Source: Bacteroidales bacterium (GTDB taxonomy: Bacteria; Bacteroidota; Bacteroidia; Bacteroidales; Muribaculaceae). Taken from it: DNA of 64,000 nt. The notes under the pieces are model-generated. The model did not search any database. It was not told the origin of the DNA and was given only the letters and a program-made list of their open reading frames with translations. Where the stretch lies: the NCBI GenBank assembly GCA_004557825.1, contig SFFL01000003.1, positions 62,001 to 126,000 of the forward strand. The letters are read 5' to 3'. The translations under genes were made by a program, and so were the position numbers. Shown here in pieces: positions 8,031 through 15,797 of this stretch (position 1 is its first letter; every line of letters starts with the position of its first letter).

Positions 8031-9782
8031 TCAGAATTTGTAGCCGACGCCGAAGAGGCCGGTGAAGCCTTGCGAAGGCACGCCGAACATCAGCTGGGTG
8101 CGCTTGTTGAGGATGTTGTCGAATCGCGCGAAGGCTGTAAAGGCTTCGGTGATGCGGTAGGAAGCTCCTGCGTAGAGGTTGCTCAGGTCGCCCAGCGAGG
8201 TGTGGCGGCATCCGGCAGTGGCGCCCAGGATGTAGTCCTGGCCGTGCTCATCGCCGCGCCATTCGGTGTAGATAATCTCGGTGCCGTTGATTGAGCGCTC
8301 GCCTCGGTCAAGCCTTACGGTGAATCCGGCGTTGATTTCGAGCGGCCGGATGGGGGTAACGGCCAGCGACGCTCCTATCACCTGACGGGCGCCGTCGCGC
8401 CAGTAGAGCCAGTGGCGCTCCTGACCGCCGCCAAGGTTGGCGTCATAGCTCAGGGCTACGTTGAGCAGCTTGCGGAACTGCCACTCAAATCTTGCTCCGG
8501 CTTTCCAGGCGCGGATGCGCGAGGGAGTCCAGACATTGTAAGTGGTATTGTCGGCGGAGAGTACCGTGGGCATAAGCCAGTGATTGGCAGCGGCATAGTC
8601 GCAGGTGAGTGTGAGCGATGCGCCATAGAAGGGACCTACGCGCACTCCGAGCTGCCCGGTGAAGGCCACATTGGAGAGGGAGGTGGCCAGGCGTGGGTCG
8701 GCGTAGCGGCTGAGCTGCCACATATCTTCCAGAGAATTGGTCTGCACGCCACCGCCGAGCTGCACCCAGGCACCGAATGCCGAAGCCGGATTCAGCGCCA
8801 GCATCACGTCGGGAGCTGCGTGGAAGCTCTTGTCGCCATTGACAGAGAAACCCAGACGCACCCCGGCACGACCATAGAAGGCGCCGCTGTTATATTCGGC
8901 TGCGGGAATTACATCAACCTGCCCCACGGTTTTGCCGCCGGGCTGAATGTCGAAAGGTTTGGTGTTCTTATCCCCGGCGAAAACGCTGCGCAGAAGCAGC
9001 GAGTCGGAGGTGTAGTAATGGTTGAAATGCAGGAATTTACCCTCCACACGCACTCCGAGCAGGGCGTTGGCGGTGACATTGCCGCGAAGATATGCGCCGA
9101 AATCCATCGACGTCTGATGCAGAGCGTCCGAGTTGGTGTGGTTGAAGATGCCACCGCCGGCCGATACGCCGTAGGTGACGCTTCCGGCACGGCCGTCGAA
9201 GGCGGCATTGAGGTGCCAGCGCACATTCCCGGCGGTGTAGTCGGGGAGCGTGGTGCGCGAATAGGCGCCGTCGGTGCCAACCCGCAGGGTGTTGAATGAT
9301 CCGAAACGCTGCATAAAGTCTACCTTGCCGCCTACATCGAATGTCTTGAAGCGGAAGTCGGCGGTGGAAGTGCCGGAAAGCCCTTTGTAGTCGCGGTTAT
9401 CGAGCTGCACGGCCACATTGAGTTTGGTGTCCTTGCGGTCGAGGATGGCATAACCGGCCGACAGCCCTGCATCGAGGGTGGGGAAGTAGCCAAGGTCGAC
9501 ATAGCCCCGGAAGGGTGTGGCGGGGAAGGCGCCGCCGGTGGAGGCCGGAGCGTAATAGGTGAGCGCGGGAGAAATAGCCGACGGATGCAGGTCGGGCTGC
9601 ATCGTCAGCGTCACCGGCGACACTACCGGAGGAAGCAGCGAGGGGAAAACCACCGGTCGGGCGGCAGCACGCTCGGTGGGGATGATGTCGCGGTCTATCG
9701 TAATCTCCTTATTGAGGTCCTGCGCCTGAGCGCAAAGCCCGGCTGCAAGGAGCGGAAATGCGAGAATGATATATCTTTTCAT
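8031..9782 (-). CDS. Predicted outer-membrane beta-barrel protein partnered with a TPR protein
   Basis: 583 residues with a signal peptide (YIILAFPLLAAGLCAQAQ), a Pro-rich segment around residues 35-90, then alternating amphipathic strands with many aromatic strand ends and a terminal phenylalanine (FTGLFGVGYKF), the usual signature for BAM-dependent insertion. It resembles the barrel half of TonB-dependent receptors but shows no plug domain, so substrate transport is uncertain. Its ATG overlaps the stop of the large TPR gene upstream (9779-9782), implying coupled translation and probably a shared envelope complex. No specific family name can be supported. Confidence 0.75.
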   Translation of the reverse strand: MKRYIILAFPLLAAGLCAQAQDLNKEITIDRDIIPTERAAARPVVFPSLLPPVVSPVTLTMQPDLHPSAISPALTYYAPASTGGAFPATPFRGYVDLGYFPTLDAGLSAGYAILDRKDTKLNVAVQLDNRDYKGLSGTSTADFRFKTFDVGGKVDFMQRFGSFNTLRVGTDGAYSRTTLPDYTAGNVRWHLNAAFDGRAGSVTYGVSAGGGIFNHTNSDALHQTSMDFGAYLRGNVTANALLGVRVEGKFLHFNHYYTSDSLLLRSVFAGDKNTKPFDIQPGGKTVGQVDVIPAAEYNSGAFYGRAGVRLGFSVNGDKSFHAAPDVMLALNPASAFGAWVQLGGGVQTNSLEDMWQLSRYADPRLATSLSNVAFTGQLGVRVGPFYGASLTLTCDYAAANHWLMPTVLSADNTTYNVWTPSRIRAWKAGARFEWQFRKLLNVALSYDANLGGGQERHWLYWRDGARQVIGASLAVTPIRPLEINAGFTVRLDRGERSINGTEIIYTEWRGDEHGQDYILGATAGCRHTSLGDLSNLYAGASYRITEAFTAFARFDNILNKRTQLMFGVPSQGFTGLFGVGYKF

Positions 9783-12709
9783 TTGCGGGAGTCAATAAGC
9801 TGGAAAATGTCGGGTTCGTTGCCGGGATAGTTCTCGCGCAGAGAGCGGAGATACTCGTCGGCCCCGAAGGTGTCGCCGTTGCGGCGCTTGATGTCGCTCA
9901 TAAGTATGAATCCGCGAGCAAGCCAATAGTCGTGAGGAGTATTGGAGTCGATAAGTTTGTTTACGGTCTCTTCGGCCTTGGCAGTATCACCGGCGTCGAA
10001 ATAATTCTGTGCCAGATAGTAGGCAGCCTTGGCGCCGGGGAGGCTCTGCGGGTCGTCGGCCAGGTCGGTGAGCAGGGAGCGGGCCTCGTCGCGCTTGCCG
10101 GTGTTGAGCAGGGCGTTGGCGCGGGCCAGCATCACCTCCTTGCGGTCGTTGGCACCCAGCGATGACGACTGAAGCAGCTGCGCGGCCACAGTCATCACGT
10201 CGGCGTCGTTGCCCAGGTCGCGGCTCACGCGCAGAATGCCCATACGGGCCTGATTGATTCGGATTTCGCCGGAGGCTTTGGCGGCGAGGTCGCGGTAGGC
10301 CTGGAGCGCCTGCTCGGGGCGGCCGTTGCGCTCCTCGATGGGGGCGATGATTGCCAGCGCCTCCACCGCCTCGGATGCGTCGGGATATGCCTCGACAAGT
10401 TCGCGGCCCATACGCAGTGCGTCGGCATCGCGACCGCTTTCGGCGGCTTTCTCCACACCCTCAAGCTGGAGCGCCACAAGTTCCGAACGATCCATTTTGG
10501 GCGCATCGGGCACAGTGGCCAGGAACGAGGTGTAACCGGCGATGTCGCCGCGGTCGGCATAGATATGCTTGAGGTCCTCGGCTGCGGCGCGGGCTTCGTC
10601 GGAGGTGGGATATTTCGTGATTACATTCTTGTATGCGGTGATTGCGCGGTCGGTCTGACCGGAATTCAACTCGGCGATGGCCAGCAGCAGCGCACCCTGA
10701 CGCCCCTGTGCGGTGGAGGGGAAGCGCTCGGCCAGCTGTGTGTAAGCCTTGATGGCCGAAGGATTGTCAGAAAGTTCGGTGTAGCTTTCGCCGGTTTCGA
10801 GCAGCGCCGAGGGGATGAGTGCGGAGTTGGGGAAGCGCTCCATCATCTGCGCCAGCCCGGAGATTTTGGCGGCGTGGTCGCGCTGCAGACCCTTCATAAT
10901 GGCCTTCTGGAACATCGGGTAGTCGGCCGAAGAGGGGTCTTGGGTGATGGCCTGCTCATAGTGCGTGGCGGCAGTGGCAAAGTCGGAACGATAGTAGAAG
11001 CTGTCGCCCAGACGGTTGAGCGCGTCGGTTTTCAGTGCGGCGACATCTGCGGCGGTCGACGGGGTGAGCGCCTTCAGGTAACGGCCGAAATAGTCGGCGG
11101 CGCCCGAGAAATCTTTCAGGGCGAACTTTGCGTAGGCCATATCGTAGAGGGCCAGTGCGTGGTTCTTATCCTTCGAGGGGGTCTCGCGCAGGAACGCGGC
11201 GTACTGCTTTTCGGCGCCCTTGTAGTCGGATTTCTTGTAGAGCGCCTCGCCGAGCCAGAGCGTAGCGGCCGAAGCGGTCTCGCCGGAGAAGCGGCCCAGG
11301 CTGCGGGCCTCGGTGAGCGCCTTTACGGCATCGTCGGTGTGGCCTGAGCGCAGCTGACGCGCGCCGTGCATATAGAGCACCTGCTGCTTGGCGGCCAGCA
11401 CACGGTCGGAGGGGTTCTTGATATTGTTGATAGCCCGCAGAGCTGCGGCGTAGTTGTTGTCGGTAATGTAGCCGTTGATGATGTAGTCGGCCACCTGCGG
11501 CGCCATCGGAGAGTCGGGATAGTTGCGCAGGAAGCTTTCAAAGAGCGATACCGAGCTGCCGAAAGGCATCTTGCCACCCTTGGAGGCGGCCACGGCATAA
11601 TTGTAGGAGGCGAGCTGGGTGGTTTCCGCTTCGAAATTCTTCTTGACGGCACGGTCAAACGCCATCATCGCGGCATCGTAGTCGGCAAGCTGCATATAGC
11701 TCTGACCCATCACAAGGCAGGCGGTCTGCCCCATGGCGTTGTCCTCGCCGACAGCTGCCGAGAGGCGGCGTATGGCATCGCGGTAGCGCCCTTCGTCGTA
11801 GTCGGTCAGACCTAAAATGTACATCGCCGAGGGACGTGGCTGCTCCACATTCTCCTCATATACACGCAGCAGCGGCAGGGCACGAGCCTTGTCGCCGGTG
11901 GCGTAGTAAGATTCACCGGCAATGCGCTGTGTCTCGGCGAGATATTCCTTCGGGCATCCTTCGGCCAACAGGGCATTGGCCTCCTTCAGCGCCTTACGGT
12001 AATCGCCCTGACTGTAATACAGCTGAGCCAGATAATAAGGTGTGCGGCCGGCCGGGTCGGTGCCGTCGACGCGCACTTGCTCAAACCTGTTGAGTGCGCT
12101 GCGGTAATTGCCCTGCACATAGTCGGTATAGCCGAGATAGAACATAGCTTGATTGCTCAGCGATGTGCCTAACAGATGTTCATACACATCTCGTGCCTCG
12201 CCGTAGCGACCAAACTGCAGCAGGCAGTATGCGCGGTAATAGTTTCGCGCGTCGGCATCGGCCGAGGAGAGCGCATCGGGATTGATGGAATTGTAAATCT
12301 CCAGGGCGGCAGTGTAGTCGGCATTGTCCATCAGCGCTCCGGCCAGACCGAGCATAGCGCGCTCGCGATAAGGGGAGGCGGGGTATTTCTCCAGAAACGC
12401 GGTGAACATCCCTGCGGCATCCTCGCCGGGGATATGTGCGCAGGCTATGGCCAGATAATACTCGGCCGCTTCGCGCTGGGCACCGGGGGCGGGATTCAGC
12501 AGCAGGGCCTGGCGCAGCTGGTCGGCGGCGCCGCGATAGTTGGCGTCGGCAATCATCAGACGGCCGCGTTCGGCAAAACCCTGTGATACCGGCGAATTTA
12601 CCGTGGCGCCACCCGATTCAGCCGAGGTGAGCGCCGGCAGGAGATCGGCGGCCGAGGCTGCGGTGGTGCAGGTTAAGGCTATGGCACAAAGGCCTTTAAA
12701 TATCTTCAT
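9779..12709 (-). CDS. Secreted/periplasmic tetratricopeptide-repeat protein
   Basis: 976 residues: a signal peptide (LCAIALTCTTAASAA), then almost the entire chain in TPR-type helical pairs, for example ANYRGAADQLRQALLLNP, GNYRSALNRFEQV, GDYRKALKEANALLAEG, ADYDAAMMAFDRAVKKN and NPSAIKAYTQLAERFPST. This suggests a periplasmic scaffold of about 25 repeats. It overlaps by 4 bp the outer-membrane barrel gene downstream, so the two products probably work together, for example in assembly or transport at the outer membrane. The cargo or partner beyond that is unknown. It follows ubiE after 52 bp. Confidence 0.85.
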   Translation of the reverse strand: MKIFKGLCAIALTCTTAASAADLLPALTSAESGGATVNSPVSQGFAERGRLMIADANYRGAADQLRQALLLNPAPGAQREAAEYYLAIACAHIPGEDAAGMFTAFLEKYPASPYRERAMLGLAGALMDNADYTAALEIYNSINPDALSSADADARNYYRAYCLLQFGRYGEARDVYEHLLGTSLSNQAMFYLGYTDYVQGNYRSALNRFEQVRVDGTDPAGRTPYYLAQLYYSQGDYRKALKEANALLAEGCPKEYLAETQRIAGESYYATGDKARALPLLRVYEENVEQPRPSAMYILGLTDYDEGRYRDAIRRLSAAVGEDNAMGQTACLVMGQSYMQLADYDAAMMAFDRAVKKNFEAETTQLASYNYAVAASKGGKMPFGSSVSLFESFLRNYPDSPMAPQVADYIINGYITDNNYAAALRAINNIKNPSDRVLAAKQQVLYMHGARQLRSGHTDDAVKALTEARSLGRFSGETASAATLWLGEALYKKSDYKGAEKQYAAFLRETPSKDKNHALALYDMAYAKFALKDFSGAADYFGRYLKALTPSTAADVAALKTDALNRLGDSFYYRSDFATAATHYEQAITQDPSSADYPMFQKAIMKGLQRDHAAKISGLAQMMERFPNSALIPSALLETGESYTELSDNPSAIKAYTQLAERFPSTAQGRQGALLLAIAELNSGQTDRAITAYKNVITKYPTSDEARAAAEDLKHIYADRGDIAGYTSFLATVPDAPKMDRSELVALQLEGVEKAAESGRDADALRMGRELVEAYPDASEAVEALAIIAPIEERNGRPEQALQAYRDLAAKASGEIRINQARMGILRVSRDLGNDADVMTVAAQLLQSSSLGANDRKEVMLARANALLNTGKRDEARSLLTDLADDPQSLPGAKAAYYLAQNYFDAGDTAKAEETVNKLIDSNTPHDYWLARGFILMSDIKRRNGDTFGADEYLRSLRENYPGNEPDIFQLIDSRK

Positions 12710-12761
12710 AGCTTTTCAGCTTTTGGTTATCTTCAAAGCTTGGGCGCTGAGGATGGGGCCG

Positions 12762-13526
12762 TCAGCGCTTTTCTGCGGTGTAAATTGTGGCCACACCGAG
12801 TGTGAGTCGGTGCAGACGGGGAGCACTCAGCGAGGCATTTTCCATAAGACGGAGCATGGCGTCGCCCTGAGGCATAGCGGCGATTGACCGGGGCAGATAT
12901 GTGTAGGCCGAATTGTCGGCCGAAACGATACGTCCCATCAGCGGTATTACCGCGCGCGTATATATATTATAGAAAGGACGCACCACCGGCGATGGCGGAA
13001 CCGACAGTTCCAGCACCACCAGGCGCCCTCCCGGACGGAGCACGCGGGCCATTTCGGCGTACCCCTGCTCCAGGTGCTCGAAATTGCGCACCCCGAAGGC
13101 CACGGTGATGGCGTCGAAATTGTTGTCGGGGAAGGGGAGGCTGAGGCAATCGGCTTTCTCCAGTGTGATGCGCGCGGCAAGACCGGCATCCTCCACCTTT
13201 TTGCGCCCTACATCCAGCATCCCTTCCGAGAGGTCTACACCGGTAATTTCTGCGCCGGGGATGGCGCGGGCGAGCTGGATGGCAAGGTCGCCGGTGCCGG
13301 TGGCTACATCGAGGATGCGGGCCGGAGAGCACTCGGCCACTTGCGCCACAACCTTGCGGCGCCATGAGCGGTCGATGCCCAGGGTCATAGCGCGGTTGAG
13401 CAGGTCGTAGGAATGTGCGATGTTGTCGAACATTTCCTCCACCTGCTCTGCTTTTGCCTGACGGCTGTCGGCATACGGGATGACTTTCTCGGCTTTTATC
13501 TCCATCAGCGCGCCGGGGACTATCAA
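12762..13526 (-). CDS. ubiE: Demethylmenaquinone methyltransferase
   Basis: Methylates demethylmenaquinone in the last step of menaquinone synthesis. 254 residues with the Rossmann SAM-binding motif ILDVATGTGDLAIQLA (about 70), post-I motif VDLSEGMLDVGRKKV, VAFGVRNFEHLEQG, LRPGGRLVVLELSVP and the UbiE-specific IYTRAVIPLMGRIVSADNSAYTYLPRSI. As Bacteroidales use menaquinone and not ubiquinone, MenG is the fitting role. The start at 13526 overlaps the purC stop by 4 bp. The next ATG (MEIKAEKVIPYADSRQ) six codons on is an alternative start. Confidence 0.95.
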   Translation of the reverse strand: MIVPGALMEIKAEKVIPYADSRQAKAEQVEEMFDNIAHSYDLLNRAMTLGIDRSWRRKVVAQVAECSPARILDVATGTGDLAIQLARAIPGAEITGVDLSEGMLDVGRKKVEDAGLAARITLEKADCLSLPFPDNNFDAITVAFGVRNFEHLEQGYAEMARVLRPGGRLVVLELSVPPSPVVRPFYNIYTRAVIPLMGRIVSADNSAYTYLPRSIAAMPQGDAMLRLMENASLSAPRLHRLTLGVATIYTAEKR

Positions 13527-14473
13527 CGTGCCAGGGTGTCGAGGCAGTCTACAAGGTTGAGTTCTATGCGGTGCTCCAGGTCGTTGCTGGGTGCGGGCAC
13601 GAATTTGCGGCCGGTGATGTGCTCATACAGCTCGATGTAGCGCTGCGATACTTCGTTGCAGAATTCATCGGTCATCTCAGGTACGGTCTGCCCTTCGCGG
13701 CCCATAAAGTTGTGGTCGATAAGCCACTGGCGTACAAACTCTTTCGAGAGCTGGCGCTGCGGTTCACCTTTGGCGAAGCGTTCTTCGTAGCCGTCGGCGT
13801 AGAAGTAGCGCGAGGAGTCGGGGGTGTGGATTTCGTCGATGAGAATCACCTTGCCGTCGCGTTTGCCGAATTCATATTTGGTGTCGACAAGGATCAGCCC
13901 TTTTTCTGCGGCCATCTCGCTGCCACGGGTGAAGAGCGCACGGGTGTAAGCCTCCATCTGAGCGTAGTCTTCCTCGCTGACGAGGCCCTGGGCGATGATT
14001 TCCTCACGCGAGATGTTCTCGTCGTGCCCGGCGGCAGCCTTTGTGGTGGGGGTGATGATGGGTTCGGGGAATTTCTGATTTTCCTTCATTCCTTCGGGGA
14101 GCTTCACGCCGCAAAGTTCGCGCTTGCCGGCGGCATATTCGCGCCAGGCGGAACCGGTGAGGTAGCCGCGGATAATCATTTCCACGGGGAATCCCTTGCA
14201 GAGATAGCCCACGGTAGCCATCGGGTCGGGGTCGGCCAGGCGCCAGTTGGGCACGATGTCGGCAGTCGACTGCAGGAAGTAGGAGGCAATCTGGTTGATT
14301 ACCTGACCCTTGAAGGGAATGCCTTTGGGGAGAATCACGTCGAAGGCCGAGATGCGGTCGGTAGCAACCATTGCCAGCAGATTGTCGCTGATGTTATAAA
14401 CGTCGCGAACTTTGCCGTGATACACACCGGTCTGTCCCGGCAGATTGAAGTTGGTTTTCAGAAGAGTTTGCAT
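13523..14473 (-). CDS. purC: Phosphoribosylaminoimidazole-succinocarboxamide synthase
   Basis: SAICAR synthetase of de novo purine synthesis, ligating aspartate to CAIR with ATP. 316 residues, the longer type found in Bacteroidota and yeast, compared with about 240 in E. coli. Visible landmarks are GKVRDVYNISDNLLAMVATDRISAFDVILP (residues about 20-50), the EMIIRGYLTGSAWREY segment, and LILVDTKYEFGKRDGKVILIDEIHTPDSSRY with the substrate-binding DEIHTPDSSR. It lies in the same run as phoH (55 bp upstream) and ubiE (4-bp overlap). Confidence 0.97.
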   Translation of the reverse strand: MQTLLKTNFNLPGQTGVYHGKVRDVYNISDNLLAMVATDRISAFDVILPKGIPFKGQVINQIASYFLQSTADIVPNWRLADPDPMATVGYLCKGFPVEMIIRGYLTGSAWREYAAGKRELCGVKLPEGMKENQKFPEPIITPTTKAAAGHDENISREEIIAQGLVSEEDYAQMEAYTRALFTRGSEMAAEKGLILVDTKYEFGKRDGKVILIDEIHTPDSSRYFYADGYEERFAKGEPQRQLSKEFVRQWLIDHNFMGREGQTVPEMTDEFCNEVSQRYIELYEHITGRKFVPAPSNDLEHRIELNLVDCLDTLAR

Positions 14474-14528
14474 ATGTGAAAGTTAATCGATTATCAATGC
14501 GGAATGCGGATTGTGTAATGCGGAATGA

Positions 14529-15554
14529 TTAGTTGGGGGAGGGGTCGTGGAGGGAGTTATCCTGATGGTGGCTATCCTGGCAAGAGGGGTCGTGGCCGGA
14601 TTGCTCCTGGCGGGCGGCTTCCTCGTCGGCGCGGGCGTATGCCTCGACGATGCGCTGCACCAGGGCGTGGCGCACGATGTCTTTCTTGCCGAACTCTACC
14701 TTGCCGATGCCGGGGATGTCGCGCAGAATCTGCAGCGCCTGGATAAGACCCGACTTGGTGGAGCGGGGAAGGTCGATCTGCGTGGCGTCGCCGGTGATTA
14801 TCATCTTGGCATTCATACCCATACGGGTCAGAAACATCTTTATCTGGTGGGTCGTGGTGTTCTGCGCCTCGTCGAGCACAATTACGGCGTCGTTGAGGGT
14901 GCGGCCGCGCATAAAGGCCAGCGGCGCTATCTGTATCACCTTCGTCTCCATATACTCCTTGAGCTTGATGGCCGGAATCATATCCTCCAGCGCATCGTAG
15001 AGGGGTTGGAGATAGGGGTCGATTTTATCCTTCATATCGCCGGGGAGGAAACCGAGTTTTTCGCCGGCTTCTACTGCCGGACGCGACAGGATGATTTTCT
15101 TCACCTCGCGGTTTTTCAGCGCTCTCACAGCCAGGGCTATTGCCACATAGGTCTTGCCGGTACCGGCCGGCCCGAGGGCAAAAGTGAGGTCGTTGTGGAG
15201 AAATGTATCCACAAGTTTCTGCTGATTGGGAGTGCGGGCGGAGATAGGTTTGCCGTTGACGCCATAGATAATCACGTCGTCGGCCTTCATCTGAGAGGGC
15301 TGCTCACCCTTGAGAATGTCGAGAATCACCTCCTCGTTGAGCTTGTTGTACCGGGCGCAGTACGCTTCAAGCTGCTTTACTTTCTTTTCAAACTCGGCCG
15401 TCTCGTTTTCGTCGCCCATCACTCTGATCAAAGAGCCACGCGCCGTTATCCTCAACTTGGGGAAGAGGTTGCGCAAGAGCTGCATATTGGCGTTGTTCAC
15501 GCCATAAAAGCTCACGGGGTCGGCCTGGTCGATAATAACAATCCTTTCTATCAT
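14529..15554 (-). CDS. phoH: PhoH-family ATPase
   Basis: 341 residues from MIERIVIIDQ. A longer frame from a TTG at 15578 is less likely because the -7 promoter box at 15566-15573 lies between it and the ATG. An N-terminal KH-like part is followed by the PhoH ATPase domain with Walker A GPAGTGKTYVAIALAVRAL (about 140) and Walker B VIVLDEAQNTTTHQIKMFLTRMG (about 225). PhoH proteins are cytoplasmic ATPases linked to RNA handling, often near ybeY; that neighbour is absent here. The last 25 residues are polar His/Asp/Gln-rich (SGHDPSCQDSHHQDNS). First gene of the seven-gene run to trmD. Confidence 0.93.
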   Translation of the reverse strand: MIERIVIIDQADPVSFYGVNNANMQLLRNLFPKLRITARGSLIRVMGDENETAEFEKKVKQLEAYCARYNKLNEEVILDILKGEQPSQMKADDVIIYGVNGKPISARTPNQQKLVDTFLHNDLTFALGPAGTGKTYVAIALAVRALKNREVKKIILSRPAVEAGEKLGFLPGDMKDKIDPYLQPLYDALEDMIPAIKLKEYMETKVIQIAPLAFMRGRTLNDAVIVLDEAQNTTTHQIKMFLTRMGMNAKMIITGDATQIDLPRSTKSGLIQALQILRDIPGIGKVEFGKKDIVRHALVQRIVEAYARADEEAARQEQSGHDPSCQDSHHQDNSLHDPSPN

Positions 15555-15565
15555 AGATTCATCTG

Positions 15566-15599
15566 CAAAGTTACACAATTTCTTCGGAATAGCAGCAAC
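15566..15599 (-). promoter_or_regulatory. Promoter upstream of phoH
   Basis: Minus strand TAACTTTG at 15566-15573, 11 bp upstream of the ATG, with a near match to the -33 box (GTTG, 15596-15599) 22 bp further up. The message would have a leader of only a few nucleotides. Confidence 0.6.
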
Positions 15600-15723
15600 A
15601 AACTGCCTCTATGATAACAACAATTTCTCGGGAAAATTAGTTACAGGCCTGGCGTGGATTGGTCGCGAAAATAGCTAAGGCTGCTATTCCTCGGAAGGAA
15701 ACGTGGAGGCGGGGCTGCCCTAC

Positions 15724-15768
15724 TTCGGGCATTCGCCCTCAGCACTGTGTTGAGGGCGTTTGCCCGAA
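15724..15768. repeat. 45-bp palindrome, copy B
   Basis: Arms 15724-15744 and 15748-15768 (TTCGGGCATTCGCCCTCAGC and its partner) repeat the palindrome at 4417-4461. The differences in the arm centres (ATATG/GCATG against ATTCG/GTTTG) fall at the same sites. It lies 30 bp upstream in coordinate of nothing coding and 30 bp downstream of the tamB 3' end, where it could act as a transcript end. Confidence 0.75.
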
Positions 15769-15797
15769 ATGGCTGATTTATAGGTCGTGTTGGAAGT

